A DNA stretch of 64,000 bases from positions 62,001 through 126,000 of the forward strand of contig NZ_JAUKFY010000013.1 of assembly GCF_030489605.1 (NCBI RefSeq), given 5' to 3'. The stretch comes from Brevibacillus laterosporus. Lineage in GTDB: Bacteria; Bacillota; Bacilli; Brevibacillales; Brevibacillaceae. The position numbers and the translations under genes are program-made. The notes beneath the pieces are model-generated. The model worked only from the letters and a program-made list of their open reading frames with translations. It did not search any database and had not been told where the DNA came from. Positions 7,540 through 17,804 of this stretch are shown one piece after another. The stretch's first letter is position 1, and every line of letters begins with the position of its first letter.

Positions 7540-10257
7540 TTGGCTTTTCAAGATGAGTACAAAGTAAAATCGTCCATGCAAGTAGGTGACAAAACCTATA
7601 AGTACTATCGTTTGCAAGGTTTGGAAGAGCAAGGAATCGGTGAGGTATCTAAATTACCTTTCTCCATTAAAATCTTGTTGGAAGCAGCTGTTCGCCAATT
7701 TGATAATCGTGCAATAACTAAGGAGCATGTTACATCTCTCGCAAACTGGACGAAGGGCCGCGACAGTAACCAAGAGGTTCCGCTAATGCCTGCTCGTATC
7801 GTTCTTCAAGACTTTACCGGCGTACCTGCGGTTGTAGACTTGGCTGCCATGCGGGTGGCAATGAAGAATAACGGCGGAGATCCGCGTCGTATCAACCCAC
7901 TTGTCCCAGTGGATTTGGTAATTGACCACTCTGTTATGGTTGACTCATTCGGTTCAGCTAATTCTTTGGCAACGAACATGGATTTAGAATTTGAACGCAA
8001 TGAGGAGCGTTATCGCTTCCTACGTTGGGCCCAAACAGCATTTGATAATTTCCGCGTCGTGCCACCAGCTACAGGTATCGTTCATCAGGTTAATCTTGAG
8101 TACTTAGCATCTGTTGTGGCTAGCCGTGAAGTGAATGGTGAAACATTTGCTTATCCAGATTCCTTGGTGGGAACCGATTCCCATACTACCATGATCAATG
8201 GATTAGGCGTGCTTGGCTGGGGTGTCGGAGGTATCGAGGCAGAAGCTGGTATGCTTGGACAACCGCTTTACTTCGTTACTCCTGAAGTCGTTGGCTTTAA
8301 ATTGACTGGTACTTTAAAAGAAGGTTCTACCGCAACTGATCTAGCTCTTACCATCACACAAATGCTTCGCAAAAAAGGCGTTGTAGGCAAGTTCGTTGAA
8401 TTCTACGGTTCTGGTCTATCTAATATTTCTCTTGCTGACCGTGCAACCGTTGCCAATATGGCTCCAGAGTACGGTGCAACAATGGGCTTCTTCCCGGTGG
8501 ATCACCTGACACTAGACTATATGCGTCAAACAGGCCGTAGTGAGGAGCTAATCAATCTAGTTGAAACCTATACCAAAGCTCAGGGCTTGTTCCGCACAGA
8601 TGACACAGAAGAGCCTGTATATTCAGAAACGCTCTCCCTTGACTTATCTACAGTAGTACCAAGCCTTGCAGGACCAAAACGTCCACAAGATCGCATTGAA
8701 CTTACGAATATGAAAGAATCCTTTAACTCCAGCATCCGCACTCCAATTGAAAAAGGCGGATTTGGACTAAGTGAAGAAAAAATCAACGCTTCTGCTAACG
8801 TTACCTATGCGAATGGGGAAAAAGCTGAACTGAAAACAGGTTCCGTGGTGATTGCTGCGATTACTTCCTGTACAAATACGTCTAACCCTAGCGTAATGCT
8901 GGCCGCAGGGATCGTAGCGAAAAAAGCAGTTGAACGCGGATTAACCAAACCTGCTTTCGTTAAGAGCTCCTTGGCACCAGGTTCTCGCGTAGCGGCTCAA
9001 TACTTAGAAGATGCAGGGCTAATCGATTCTTTAAATAAAATTGGCTTTAATATTGTAGGCTTTGGTTGTACGACTTGCATTGGTAACTCTGGTCCATTGC
9101 CTGCAGAGACCAGTCAGGCTATTGCTGACAATGATCTGACAGTAGCGGCTGTACTATCTGGTAACCGTAACTTCGAGGGCCGTATCCATGCGCAGGTAAA
9201 AGCGAACTACTTAGCATCGCCTCCATTGGTTATCGCCTACGCATTAGCCGGTACAGTAAATATCGATTTAACTGCAGAGCCTATCGGTATTGGTAACGAT
9301 GGTAAGCCTGTATATCTAAAGGATATCTGGCCAACTCCATCTGAACTGGATGAAGCGATGAAAAAAGCGACGAATCCAGACTTGTTCCGTGCTGAATACG
9401 AGCATGTATTTACAGCAAATGAACGCTGGAACAAAATTGACGCTCCAACTGGAGATCTGTATGAGTGGGATAGCAAGTCTACCTACATTCAAGAGCCACC
9501 ATTCTTCAAAAATCTGGAAAGAGAAGTTGGTCATATTGGAGAAATCAAAGGCGCTAACGTCCTAGCACTCCTTGGTGATTCCGTGACAACCGACCACATC
9601 TCTCCAGCTGGTAATATCACACCTACTAGCCCTGCTGGTGTTTATCTGCAAGCAAACGGTGTAGAACGAAAAGACTTCAACTCCTATGGTGCTCGTCGCG
9701 GCTCTCATGACGTCATGATGCGTGGTACGTTTGCCAATATCCGCATTCGTAACCAGGTAGCTCCAGGTACTGAAGGCGGAGTAACGAAATACCTTCCTAC
9801 CGATGAAGTGATGTCAATCTATGATGCATCTATGAAGTATCAAGCTGACAACAAAAACCTAGTGGTTATTGCTGGAAAAGAATACGGTACTGGCAGCTCC
9901 CGCGACTGGGCGGCAAAAGGTACATTCCTATTAGGTGTAAAAGCCGTTATCGCCGAAAGCTTTGAGCGTATTCACCGCTCTAACCTGGTAGGTATGGGCG
10001 TCCTTCCGCTTCAATTCCTGGAAGGTACTAACTGGCATACCCTAGGATTAACAGGACGCGAAACCTTCGATATTCTTGGCCTAAGTGATCATGTTCAACC
10101 AAGCCAGATCTTGAAAGTTATAGGTACTCGCGAAGATGGCTCTACATTTGAATTCGAAACCATTGCTCGTCTAGATAGCACAGTTGATATCGACTACTAT
10201 CGAAATGGCGGTATTCTTCAAACAGTTCTTCGCCAATTATTTGATGAAAGCAAATAA
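7540..10257 (+). CDS. acnA: Aconitate hydratase (aconitase A)
   Basis: A 905-residue cytoplasmic TCA-cycle enzyme interconverting citrate and isocitrate via cis-aconitate. The [4Fe-4S] ligands are visible as Cys444 ([10 protein letters not shown]), Cys510 and Cys513 ([11 protein letters not shown]). The swivelling C-terminal domain holds [13 protein letters not shown] and the substrate loop [15 protein letters not shown]. The length matches bacterial and IRP-like aconitases, which often double as mRNA-binding proteins when the cluster is lost. The start is TTG at 7540 with a GAAGGGGG site upstream. It is monocistronic, closed by a strong terminator. Confidence 0.97.
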   Translation: MAFQDEYKVKSSMQVGDKTYKYYRLQGLEEQGIGEVSKLPFSIKILLEAAVRQFDNRAITKEHVTSLANWTKGRDSNQEVPLMPARIVLQDFTGVPAVVDLAAMRVAMKNNGGDPRRINPLVPVDLVIDHSVMVDSFGSANSLATNMDLEFERNEERYRFLRWAQTAFDNFRVVPPATGIVHQVNLEYLASVVASREVNGETFAYPDSLVGTDSHTTMINGLGVLGWGVGGIEAEAGMLGQPLYFVTPEVVGFKLTGTLKEGSTATDLALTITQMLRKKGVVGKFVEFYGSGLSNISLADRATVANMAPEYGATMGFFPVDHLTLDYMRQTGRSEELINLVETYTKAQGLFRTDDTEEPVYSETLSLDLSTVVPSLAGPKRPQDRIELTNMKESFNSSIRTPIEKGGFGLSEEKINASANVTYANGEKAELKTGSVVIAAITSCTNTSNPSVMLAAGIVAKKAVERGLTKPAFVKSSLAPGSRVAAQYLEDAGLIDSLNKIGFNIVGFGCTTCIGNSGPLPAETSQAIADNDLTVAAVLSGNRNFEGRIHAQVKANYLASPPLVIAYALAGTVNIDLTAEPIGIGNDGKPVYLKDIWPTPSELDEAMKKATNPDLFRAEYEHVFTANERWNKIDAPTGDLYEWDSKSTYIQEPPFFKNLEREVGHIGEIKGANVLALLGDSVTTDHISPAGNITPTSPAGVYLQANGVERKDFNSYGARRGSHDVMMRGTFANIRIRNQVAPGTEGGVTKYLPTDEVMSIYDASMKYQADNKNLVVIAGKEYGTGSSRDWAAKGTFLLGVKAVIAESFERIHRSNLVGMGVLPLQFLEGTNWHTLGLTGRETFDILGLSDHVQPSQILKVIGTREDGSTFEFETIARLDSTVDIDYYRNGGILQTVLRQLFDESK

Positions 10258-10272
10258 TCTTTGTGAGTTGTT

Positions 10273-10304
10273 AAATCCCCTGCTGAGAAGCGGGGGATTT
10301 TTTT
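10273..10304 (+). terminator. acnA terminator
   Basis: AAATCCCCTGCT pairs with AGCGGGGGATTT around a GAGA loop and is followed by a T-rich tract. Confidence 0.85.
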
Positions 10305-10464
10305 ATACAAAGGATTTATGGAATAAAAGCCTTGCAATGAATGAGAGTAAAAAAGCTCGAATAACTTTCCGAAAAAAGGCATATCTCCCTTTTTCCTTTA
10401 TAAGAAAAATGTAGTAAACTGTTGTTGGAAACAAACTGCTTTTACCAGAAAGGAGATGCGTACT

Positions 10465-10524
10465 ATGAGAAATAGCATTGTCAAAAATTTAATTGTTGGT
10501 GGGGATCGCAGAGAATCCTGTTAA
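10465..10524 (+). CDS. Small ORF, 19 codons, upstream of rsgA
   Basis: An ATG six bases after a strong AAGGAGATG site opens a 19-codon frame: MRNSIVKNLIVGGDRRESC. The spacer upstream is AT-rich and promoter-like, and there is no terminator between this frame and rsgA 80 bases on. It could be a leader peptide, a regulatory uORF or a short functional peptide; the C-terminal cysteine is notable. I recognise no family. Confidence rests on the ribosome binding site only. Confidence 0.35.
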   Translation: MRNSIVKNLIVGGDRRESC

Positions 10525-10604
10525 CATGGGCATATCTTCCTAAAACTGGATTCTTCTGTGGTCATGTCTAAAGCTTTATACATGATTAGAGGAGGAGTCC
10601 TACT

Positions 10605-11669
10605 TTGGATCTCAAAACATTAGGATGGAATCAACACTTTGAACAACAATTTGCAGCATATTCTGATCCTACATTTATTGTAGGCCGAGTAACCTTAGAG
10701 CATAAACGTATCTATCGCGTCATGACTGAAGGCGGGGAGCTGCTGGCTGAAATTAGTGGAAAAATGCGATATCAGGCTTTTGATCGAGAAGATTATCCAG
10801 CAATAGGCGATTGGGTCGTAATGCAGCCTCGCTGGGAAGAGCAAAAAGCTACGATTCATGCTATTTTACCACGTCAAAGTAAGTTTTCGCGTAAAGCGGC
10901 TGGCAATGCTCTCGAAGAACAGATCGTTGCAGCCAACGTAAATACTGTATTTTTAGTTAATGCTCTTAATTTAGATTTTAATCTTCGCCGTATTGAGCGT
11001 TATCTGCTGGTCACATGGGAATCTGGCGCTAATCCTGTTATTGTGCTTAGCAAAGCTGATTTATGTGAGGATGCTGAAAGCAAGATCGCTGAAGTGGAAT
11101 CGGTAGCTTTGGGAGTACCGATTTATGCAATCAGCACTGTCGCTCATCAGGGATTGGAGCAGCTTCTCCCCTATGTGCAAACTGGGCAGACCGTTGCCTT
11201 GCTTGGATCATCTGGGGTTGGAAAATCCTCACTAGTCAATGCATTAAGCAATCAACAGCTTCAGGTTGTACAGGAAGTCCGCAGCGGTGATGATCGAGGA
11301 AAGCATACGACCACCCATCGCGAGTTATTCTTGTTGCCATCTGGAGGCCTAATGATTGATACTCCGGGAATGCGCGAACTCCAACTTTGGGATTCCAATG
11401 AAGGCTTAGCAGATACCTTTAAAGATATAGAGGAGCTGGCAGAACGCTGTCGCTTCTACGATTGCAAGCATACAACTGAACCGGGATGCGCTATTAAAGC
11501 AGCATTGGAAGAAGGAACACTCACAGACAAGCGCTATCAAAATTATGTAAAGCTACAGCGTGAGCTAGCCTTTCTAGCACGTAAGGAGAACAGACAGGCG
11601 CAAGCCGCAGAAAAGAATCGCTGGAAAAAGATACACAAATCGATGCGCGATATTCCTAAAAAGCGATAG
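10605..11669 (+). CDS. rsgA: Ribosome small-subunit-dependent GTPase RsgA
   Basis: A 354-residue circularly permuted GTPase that aids late 30S maturation. An N-terminal OB-fold (about 1-85) is followed by G4 (VLSKADL), then G1 (GSSGVGKSSL, about residue 200) and G3 (DTPGMRE). A C-terminal zinc knuckle follows (CRFYDC, then H and C in KHTTEPGC). Translation starts at TTG 10605 behind GAGGAGG. The closing stretch is strongly basic (ENRQAQAAEKNRWKKIHKSMR). It is the last gene of this plus-strand stretch and is closed by a bidirectional terminator shared with the IclR gene. Confidence 0.95.
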   Translation: MDLKTLGWNQHFEQQFAAYSDPTFIVGRVTLEHKRIYRVMTEGGELLAEISGKMRYQAFDREDYPAIGDWVVMQPRWEEQKATIHAILPRQSKFSRKAAGNALEEQIVAANVNTVFLVNALNLDFNLRRIERYLLVTWESGANPVIVLSKADLCEDAESKIAEVESVALGVPIYAISTVAHQGLEQLLPYVQTGQTVALLGSSGVGKSSLVNALSNQQLQVVQEVRSGDDRGKHTTTHRELFLLPSGGLMIDTPGMRELQLWDSNEGLADTFKDIEELAERCRFYDCKHTTEPGCAIKAALEEGTLTDKRYQNYVKLQRELAFLARKENRQAQAAEKNRWKKIHKSMRDIPKKR

Positions 11670-11697
11670 TCCTGTACTTTTTCTGTCTTCAACTAAT

Positions 11698-11733
11698 AAA
11701 AAGACTCGAGATAATAAACTCGAGTCTTTTTTT
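11698..11733. terminator. Bidirectional terminator between rsgA and the IclR gene
   Basis: AAGACTCGAG and CTCGAGTCTT form a perfect stem flanked by A-runs on the left and a seven-T tract on the right, so it works on both strands. Confidence 0.85.
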
Positions 11734-11737
11734 ATGC

Positions 11738-12481
11738 CTACATAAGCATTTTCCCCATCCGAAAGGCTGCATGCATGACGGGAGCAGCGATTTCCTTCAT
11801 CTTCTCTTCCGTTAATCGGCTTGATGGGCCAGATACAGATAAAGCAGCAAATACCTTTCCCTGTTTGTCATAAATGGGGGCAGACACCGCTGCCGCTCCT
11901 ATCTCCCGTTCTTCACTACTGGTAGCAAATCCAACTTGCTTAATCTGTTTTAGCTGTTCTTGATATTGATGCTTCTCTACCGAATCAGGCCAATTCGGAG
12001 ACGTCAATAGTTCTTGCAGCAGTCTCTGATCTGCAAAAGCCACCAGTACCTTACTGGAAGCGCCTACCGCCAACGACATTTTAGCCCCCACGGGAGCTAC
12101 TCTTCTAATCGGTTGATTGCTTTGCACTGCCTGAATGCGAATGCGCTCAAGCCCGTCTATGACATACAGGCTCACCGTTTCTCCTAGTAGATCGCGCAAT
12201 TTTTCCATCTCCGGCAATAAAATGACTGCCGGATCATCCTCCCGGGTCAAATTAGCTGATAACTCCCAAACTCGAAATCCCAAACGGTACTTTTCAGTTT
12301 GAACGTTGCGTTGTAAAAATCCCTTGCTTTCTAATGCGGCCAACAACCGATGTACTGTACTTTTATGCAAACCAATCCGAGCAGCGATTTCACTTAATCC
12401 TAATTCCGTTGCATCCGTAAAACAAAGGAGGACATCTAAAGCCCTTTCTACGCTACGAACGGTTGCCTTGGGTTCTTCCAT
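11738..12481 (-). CDS. IclR-family transcriptional regulator
   Basis: A 247-residue regulator. The N-terminal winged helix (about residues 8-70: SVERALDVLLCF, LGLSEIAARIGLHKSTVHRLLAALESKGFL) is followed by the IclR effector domain (GAKMSLAVGASSKVLVAF, EREIGAAAVSAPIYD, ALSVSGPSSRLT). Such proteins usually sense small acids and control catabolic genes. The ATG at 12479-12481 is preceded by GGAGGAAGGG; an in-frame extension of 15 codons upstream is rejected. No catabolic gene is adjacent, so its target is not apparent; hppD 36 kb away is one speculative candidate. Confidence 0.88.
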   Translation of the reverse strand: MEEPKATVRSVERALDVLLCFTDATELGLSEIAARIGLHKSTVHRLLAALESKGFLQRNVQTEKYRLGFRVWELSANLTREDDPAVILLPEMEKLRDLLGETVSLYVIDGLERIRIQAVQSNQPIRRVAPVGAKMSLAVGASSKVLVAFADQRLLQELLTSPNWPDSVEKHQYQEQLKQIKQVGFATSSEEREIGAAAVSAPIYDKQGKVFAALSVSGPSSRLTEEKMKEIAAPVMHAAFRMGKMLM

Positions 12482-12584
12482 GACTATTCCCTTCCTCCTC
12501 ACGGTCGTTCCACCTAGTGAAACCATGTTCTATTTTTAATAAGTATAACTGATTTATTGGCCGCTGTAACTATTTTTCCCTTCT

Positions 12585-12625
12585 CAAAAAAACAGTGATC
12601 CCTTCCTTGGAAGCAGATCACTGTT
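12585..12625 (-). terminator. Terminator of the gene at 12650-13054
   Basis: A perfect 10-bp stem (12591-12600 with 12616-12625), read leftwards, ends in a run of Ts (A-run on the plus strand). Confidence 0.75.
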
Positions 12626-12649
12626 GGATACCTTAAAGCATTCTCTTGA

Positions 12650-13054
12650 TTACTGTACCTCCATGGTTACACCTGGATTGTAGCGTTTGAGGTAATGAAA
12701 TATTTCCTGTTTTTGTAAAACGTCATACTCAGTTAGGATGTTATGCTGCGATAGATATTCAGATAGGGCTTTTGTTCCTTTTTCCATGCGCCGTATAGCG
12801 GCATCAGGTGTTGTCAGCATGGCTGGCACCAGCAGTTGAAAGTACCAGATTCCCTTCGCCTCCTCCGATACATCTACCGAAAGCTCGATATCAGGATCTT
12901 CAAAAGCAAACAGTGTGTTAAATCGTTCAGAGGTTGTCACGTCTTGAGTTGTAGGAATCGAGATACGCCAAACAGAAAGATAGTACTCTTCATTAAATAG
13001 CGCCAGCTCATCAGTAACAAGCTGGTACGACTTTCGATCATGATTCACTTCCAT
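12650..13054 (-). CDS. Hypothetical protein, 134 residues
   Basis: A soluble acidic protein with no signal peptide or membrane helix. It has a good ribosome binding site (AGGAGG) and its own terminator, so it is a genuine gene. Alternating strands in the middle (IELSVDVSEEAKGIWYFQLLVP) and a helical C-terminus suggest an alpha/beta fold. It starts 40 bases downstream of the sftA stop on the same strand and may be co-transcribed with it. I do not recognise a family. Confidence 0.7.
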   Translation of the reverse strand: MEVNHDRKSYQLVTDELALFNEEYYLSVWRISIPTTQDVTTSERFNTLFAFEDPDIELSVDVSEEAKGIWYFQLLVPAMLTTPDAAIRRMEKGTKALSEYLSQHNILTEYDVLQKQEIFHYLKRYNPGVTMEVQ

Positions 13055-13094
13055 TTCACAACCTCCTAATAGTTGGCCGTTTTTTTATGAACCG

Positions 13095-16088
13095 CTAAAA
13101 TAAATTACTTCCTTCCCCTAACGCTTGGGCATCCTCTGCCGTAATCAACACCGTACGGGGCTTTCCTCCATTTTGTCCTGCAACGTAACCGCTAGCCTCC
13201 ATCATTTCAATTAAGCGGGCAGCACGATTGTATCCGATGCGGAATCTGCGCTGTAAGCTGGATGCCGATGCCTGCCCTTGTTCGGCTACAAATACAAGTG
13301 CTTCATGAAATAGTGGGTCATCTCCCATCTCAATGGATGAGACTTGAGCCTCTAATTCTTCCCTAGTAAAAATATATTCTGGCTTGCGTTGTTTCTTGAT
13401 TACAGATGTTACTGCATCAATTTCGTCATCATTGACATAATTTCCTTGTAACCGAATCGGAGCCGCTCCGCTTTCTAAAAAGAGCATGTCCCCTCTTCCA
13501 AGTAATCTTTCCGCTCCACTCTGATCCAAAATCGTCCGGGAATCAATTTGGGAGAACACAGCAAACGCAAGACGAGTAGGAACGTTAGCCTTGATATTCC
13601 CAGTGATGATATCTACAGATGGCCGTTGCGTAGCAAGCAATAAATGAATACCGCAAGCTCGCGCCTTTTGAGCAATACGGATAATACAGTCCTCAACATC
13701 CTGCGGAGAGACCATCATCAAATCGGCTAGCTCATCTATAATAATGACAATATATGGTAATCTATCATCTGTCGTTTGGTTGTAGCGTTCAATATCCCGA
13801 ACACCAGCCTCAACGAACAGAGCATACCGTTTTTCCATCTCTTCTACAGCCCATTTAAGAGACGCAGTTGCTTGTTTCGCATCTGTCACAACAGGGGTAA
13901 CCAAATGCGGCAGATTATTATAGGGCGCCAATTCTACCATTTTCGGGTCAATCAGCAATAATCGTACTTGTTCCGGTGTGGACTTAAATAACAAACTAAT
14001 AATAATCGAATTGATACAAACACTTTTCCCTGATCCAGTAGCCCCTGCAACTAAACCGTGTGGCATTTTTTTAATATCAGCTACGATCGGCTCTCCACCA
14101 ATATCCATTCCAAGGGCTATAGCAAGAGGCGAAGGATGGTTCTTAAATTTGTCTGATTCCAGTATACGGCGGATAAATACCGGCTCGCTTTTATTATTTG
14201 GAACCTCTATGCCGACCGCATTTCGTCCAGGAATAGGAGCTTCTATCCGAATATCCTTAGCAGCCAAATTTAATTTAATGTCATCCGAAAGACCGGTAAT
14301 TTTATTGACTTTAACCCCAGGGGCCGGTTGTAATTCAAAGCGTGTTACTGACGGACCTTTGACTATATTCACTATATTTGCATTTACGTTAAAGTTACTC
14401 AGCGTTTCCTCTAGTAATTTCTTTTGCTCCAATGTATGTTCGTAATCATCCTCACTTAATGACTCAGCAGGAGTTAATAGCGAGGTCGACGGAAATTCAT
14501 ACATTGGTTGTTCTTCGGGCAAGTCTTCTCCAGATGTCAGCTTTTCCGAATGATTTTGGGAAACATTAGGCGATATCTTTAGGGGTGCTTCTCCTACTAG
14601 CTCGGACTCTGTTAATTGCGCTGCTGGAAAAACAGGCGCTTCTGGTTGAACAGAAGATATCGCTGTTGTTTTCGGCTCCTCAACTGTTTGTACCTGTTCT
14701 ACTCGATCTATATGGGCTTCAACAGTGGTACTGTCCTCTTCTGCTGCTACATAGGAAAAGGAGGGAATAGGTAAGACTGGTTGCTTTTCCTCCACCGTTC
14801 TCTTCTCATCCGATATGGTGAGGTTGTGCACATGCTCCTGTTTGAGCATTACATCACCAGCATGAACTTCCCCGTTCGTTTCATGTTGAACGGGAACAAC
14901 ATTTTTTGGCTCCTGTTCCTCAAAATCTACTAGCCCGTTAGAAACTGCTGGTGTATTCAGCTGCTCATAGGCCGCTATTTTTGGTTCAATAGCCTCTGGC
15001 ATTTCAGGTTCTGTTTCTTCCACTGCCTCTGGGTTAACAGCCTCTGACATTTCCGGACCGGCTTGCTTAACTGCCTCTGGGTTAACAGCCTCTGACATTT
15101 CTGATTCAGCTTGCTCCACTCTCTCAGGTTTACGAATTTCTGCTGCTTTCAGTTCTGTACGATTTACTTCCTCTTGTACGCTTAGCTCAGACGTTTTACC
15201 TTGTCTTGCTGCTTGCAATCGTTGAGCTGCCAAAGTAGCAGCCTGTTCTCTTAAAGAATCGACTTCTGGCTTTTCATGCTCCTCGTGTTTTGCTTCCCGA
15301 ACCGGTTCATCCACCGTTACAATCACAATTTGCCCGTCCTCGTTAATTCGTGCTTGTCGAATCTGTTCCTTTTTAACCGCATTATCCCCTTCTTTAATTT
15401 TCCCATAGATCGGTGAGAACAGCTCTGTAGGTGCAAAAGGCTTTTTAAAGCTGTACGGCTCAGATTGATTGTAACTATCCCCTGTTGTCGAGCTAGGCAT
15501 ATGCTCTTTTGGATAAGTAGCCTGAGAGGAATGTCTACTGTAGCGTGAGTCGGATTCCTTTTGTCCTCGAGGCGCGTAGCTATCTGTCACAGGTTCTTCT
15601 GAAGAACCCGCTTTCCATCTCTGGCGCCCTTCTGATTCCGAAGCAAATCGTTCCTGTTGTGCAAAAGCATAATCTGTATTGTTCCTGCTTTCTCTGGAAT
15701 CCCATAGCCCCTGCTCACCACTTTTATGCTGATTGCGCTGATACTGGGACGGGATCTTATCGGAAGCAATATCAGTTAAACGCCTTTTCGTTTTCCTCTG
15801 CTTTTCAAACTCGCTGTCCGGCACCACAGGAAATCGGAAAAATCGAGGACGCGTTCTTTCCATGAACTCATTTAACTCCTGTTCGTTATGATTCCTTGGG
15901 TAAATATTTTTGGTGCGAGCCCTCGTAGAAGAAGTCTGCCTTGGTTGACGGCTGACAAATTCTATCGGTTGCTCTTCATCTATAGGAACGTGTTTAGCTT
16001 CCCGATTATCATCCTGTTCATGTACTTCTACCTCTACTTCCATCATTTCTTGCCAAAATTTCTTTAGACGTTCAAACAAACTAGCCAT
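13095..16088 (-). CDS. sftA: FtsK/SpoIIIE-family DNA translocase, SftA type
   Basis: A 997-residue DNA pump without membrane helices at the N-terminus, which separates SftA from SpoIIIE and points to a soluble, septum-recruited translocase clearing chromosome DNA from the division site. Residues 1-530 are a charged, repeat-bearing linker. The motor follows, with Walker A GATGSGKSV near residue 681 and Walker B VIIIDELADLMM near 778. The C-terminal winged-helix gamma domain (LQRRFRIGYNRAARLIEMMEASGYV) would read polarity sequences on DNA. The start ATG is at 16086-16088. B. subtilis SftA is of similar length. Confidence 0.92.
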   Translation of the reverse strand: MASLFERLKKFWQEMMEVEVEVHEQDDNREAKHVPIDEEQPIEFVSRQPRQTSSTRARTKNIYPRNHNEQELNEFMERTRPRFFRFPVVPDSEFEKQRKTKRRLTDIASDKIPSQYQRNQHKSGEQGLWDSRESRNNTDYAFAQQERFASESEGRQRWKAGSSEEPVTDSYAPRGQKESDSRYSRHSSQATYPKEHMPSSTTGDSYNQSEPYSFKKPFAPTELFSPIYGKIKEGDNAVKKEQIRQARINEDGQIVIVTVDEPVREAKHEEHEKPEVDSLREQAATLAAQRLQAARQGKTSELSVQEEVNRTELKAAEIRKPERVEQAESEMSEAVNPEAVKQAGPEMSEAVNPEAVEETEPEMPEAIEPKIAAYEQLNTPAVSNGLVDFEEQEPKNVVPVQHETNGEVHAGDVMLKQEHVHNLTISDEKRTVEEKQPVLPIPSFSYVAAEEDSTTVEAHIDRVEQVQTVEEPKTTAISSVQPEAPVFPAAQLTESELVGEAPLKISPNVSQNHSEKLTSGEDLPEEQPMYEFPSTSLLTPAESLSEDDYEHTLEQKKLLEETLSNFNVNANIVNIVKGPSVTRFELQPAPGVKVNKITGLSDDIKLNLAAKDIRIEAPIPGRNAVGIEVPNNKSEPVFIRRILESDKFKNHPSPLAIALGMDIGGEPIVADIKKMPHGLVAGATGSGKSVCINSIIISLLFKSTPEQVRLLLIDPKMVELAPYNNLPHLVTPVVTDAKQATASLKWAVEEMEKRYALFVEAGVRDIERYNQTTDDRLPYIVIIIDELADLMMVSPQDVEDCIIRIAQKARACGIHLLLATQRPSVDIITGNIKANVPTRLAFAVFSQIDSRTILDQSGAERLLGRGDMLFLESGAAPIRLQGNYVNDDEIDAVTSVIKKQRKPEYIFTREELEAQVSSIEMGDDPLFHEALVFVAEQGQASASSLQRRFRIGYNRAARLIEMMEASGYVAGQNGGKPRTVLITAEDAQALGEGSNLF
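15022..15101. repeat. 48-bp tandem repeat inside sftA
   Basis: A 32-base identical block recurs at 15022-15053 and 15070-15101, a period of 48 bases (16 codons). It encodes the linker repeats SEMSEAVNPEAV and PEMSEAVNPEAV; a third, diverged unit follows (PEMPEAIEPKI). It is in frame and probably length-variable between strains. Confidence 0.8.
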
Positions 16089-16416
16089 CTCTACTAGTCC
16101 TCTCTTCCTCTGTTAATTTAGAAAAGCTGGCTTTTCTGTCTTTTCACTGTGTCGCTGGCTGCTTTTCCCGATAAACTTCAGAGAAGCGATATGGAGGAAT
16201 CTATGTTTACTCCTCGTCCTTCTGCTTCCTATTGTTGCACAGAAGGGTACGTCATCCATTTTATCACGAAAAGTGCAAACAGAGGCGTCAATTCAATTTT
16301 TTGAACAAATTTCGAAACCATCTGCATTCTCATGCGTATAACCTTTTGAAGGAAATTATTTTACAACCTAGAATATTCATCCATGACTACCCAATTTGAA
16401 AAGAGGTGCTTTTTTT
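16089..16416. other. Divergent intergenic region sftA / lipoprotein
   Basis: About 330 bases without a credible gene. A 33-codon frame from ATG 16203 has a GGAGG five bases upstream but no other support. Promoters for sftA (leftward) and the lipoprotein (rightward) must lie here; no clear consensus was pinned down. Confidence 0.4.
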
Positions 16417-17748
16417 ATGAAAAAAACAACTGTAGGGGCTGCTGTATTGGCATCATCTGTTTTAGTAATGACAGGGTGCTCAACCGATGGGACACTGCTT
16501 CGAGATGCAACCGTAAATAGCATGGAAAAAGGAAGCTACAATCTTGCTGGTTCCTTTAAACTTACTGGGAATTTTGATGAAGTTTTGAAAAAACAAAAGA
16601 CGTTAACAGATGAGCAAGCAGGAATTCTAGAAAGCATAAAAGAAGGCATTTCGTTTGAAGGCGTGAAAGGCGACACTGCAAGTTCTAAACTAACAATGTC
16701 CCTGAACAACGATAAAGCTTTACGCGACCACAAAGTATGGGAAGGCAAAGACAAAGCATCGATTGAAATGATCGTAGATAAACAAGATATCTATGTGAAA
16801 TCGCCTATCGATAAGAAATATTTGAAATATGCACAAGATATGCAATTGGCTGAAACGAATAACGTAGATCCGGAGCTTGTAAAAAAATTCAGCGAAGATG
16901 TAAACAACCTCTCAATGAAATTCGCTAACAGATATATCAAGGGCTTCGATTTTAAAGGCTCCTCTGTACAAAACAAAGGCGAAGAAACGGTTAAATTACC
17001 AAACGGCGAGGAATTGAAAGCAACCCATCTGGTCATTGAGCTAGATACGAAAAATCTGATCGAACTTGCTTACTACATTGCAAAAGATGCAACAGTTAAT
17101 CCAGAGGTTCGCTCTTTTGCTATTGATTTGACCACAATGGCTACCAAGTTCTCAGATAAAGCTATTGAAGCTAAGAAAACTCTTCTAAAAGACGAAGAAT
17201 ATCGTAAAAATGCCACTGATCAAGTAGACTTAATGATCGCTGCTGCAAAAGTAAGCATTGCTGATTTTGAAAAAGAAAACAGCCCTGAAAAACTAGTAGA
17301 GCTAGCGAAAACAAAAGGCGGTCTGCAAGATCTGAAGCTGAAATTGGACTACTGGATCGACAAGGAAAAATTACCGGTACGTTCTACTGTAACAATTGAT
17401 GTTACTATGAAAGACCCAAATGCTACAGCGAAGGATGCAACTCCAATTACATTTGGCTTCATTGGCGATAGCTACCAATGGAACTTTGGCAAAGCAACAC
17501 CATTCGTAGTTCCTAGCAAAAACGACGTGGTTAATTTGGCTGATCTAACTAAAGATAAAGAAGCCATCAAAAACTTTGATGAAAAAGGCTTCTTCCATAA
17601 GCTCATTAAAGAAGTACAAGCACAACAAGAAGAAATGAAAGCATTTGAAGCTGAAAGGGAAGCCCTAGAAGCAAAAGAAAAAGCTGCTGAAGCTAAACCA
17701 AAAGCTCCTGAGGCAAAACCAAAAGCTCCTGAAACAAAAACAAAATAA
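16417..17748 (+). CDS. Lipoprotein of unknown function
   Basis: A 443-residue protein with a lipoprotein signal peptide (lipobox VMTGC, cysteine at about residue 20), so it is anchored on the outer face of the membrane. The mature part is lysine-rich and predicted alpha/beta. It resembles in layout the LppX/LolA-like or DUF6612-type Firmicute lipoproteins that open with a SFKLTGNF-type strand, but I cannot assign the family. The last ~40 residues are a Glu/Lys/Ala/Pro tail with a repeated EAKPKAP unit. The ATG at 16417 follows AGAGGTG. It is a single-gene unit closed by a strong terminator. Confidence 0.75.
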   Translation: MKKTTVGAAVLASSVLVMTGCSTDGTLLRDATVNSMEKGSYNLAGSFKLTGNFDEVLKKQKTLTDEQAGILESIKEGISFEGVKGDTASSKLTMSLNNDKALRDHKVWEGKDKASIEMIVDKQDIYVKSPIDKKYLKYAQDMQLAETNNVDPELVKKFSEDVNNLSMKFANRYIKGFDFKGSSVQNKGEETVKLPNGEELKATHLVIELDTKNLIELAYYIAKDATVNPEVRSFAIDLTTMATKFSDKAIEAKKTLLKDEEYRKNATDQVDLMIAAAKVSIADFEKENSPEKLVELAKTKGGLQDLKLKLDYWIDKEKLPVRSTVTIDVTMKDPNATAKDATPITFGFIGDSYQWNFGKATPFVVPSKNDVVNLADLTKDKEAIKNFDEKGFFHKLIKEVQAQQEEMKAFEAEREALEAKEKAAEAKPKAPEAKPKAPETKTK

Positions 17749-17763
17749 GCATTTGATGTAAGA

Positions 17764-17797
17764 AAAGACCGTAGAGCGATTCCTCTACGGTCTTTCT
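17764..17797. terminator. Bidirectional terminator
   Basis: AAAGACCGTAGAG (17764-17776) pairs with CTCTACGGTCTTT (17783-17795). It serves the lipoprotein gene and the convergent HD-domain gene. Confidence 0.85.
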
Positions 17798-17804
17798 TGA
17801 TCTA

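Noticed and set aside
13978-14445. 155-codon plus-strand frame opposite sftA
   Set aside because: It lies wholly antisense to the conserved translocase motor, has no ribosome binding site, and its sequence is the mirror of conserved codons.
16203-16304. 33-codon ORF with GGAGG upstream in the sftA-lipoprotein spacer
   Set aside because: Its only support is a short purine run; the peptide shows no feature and no terminator or promoter accompanies it.
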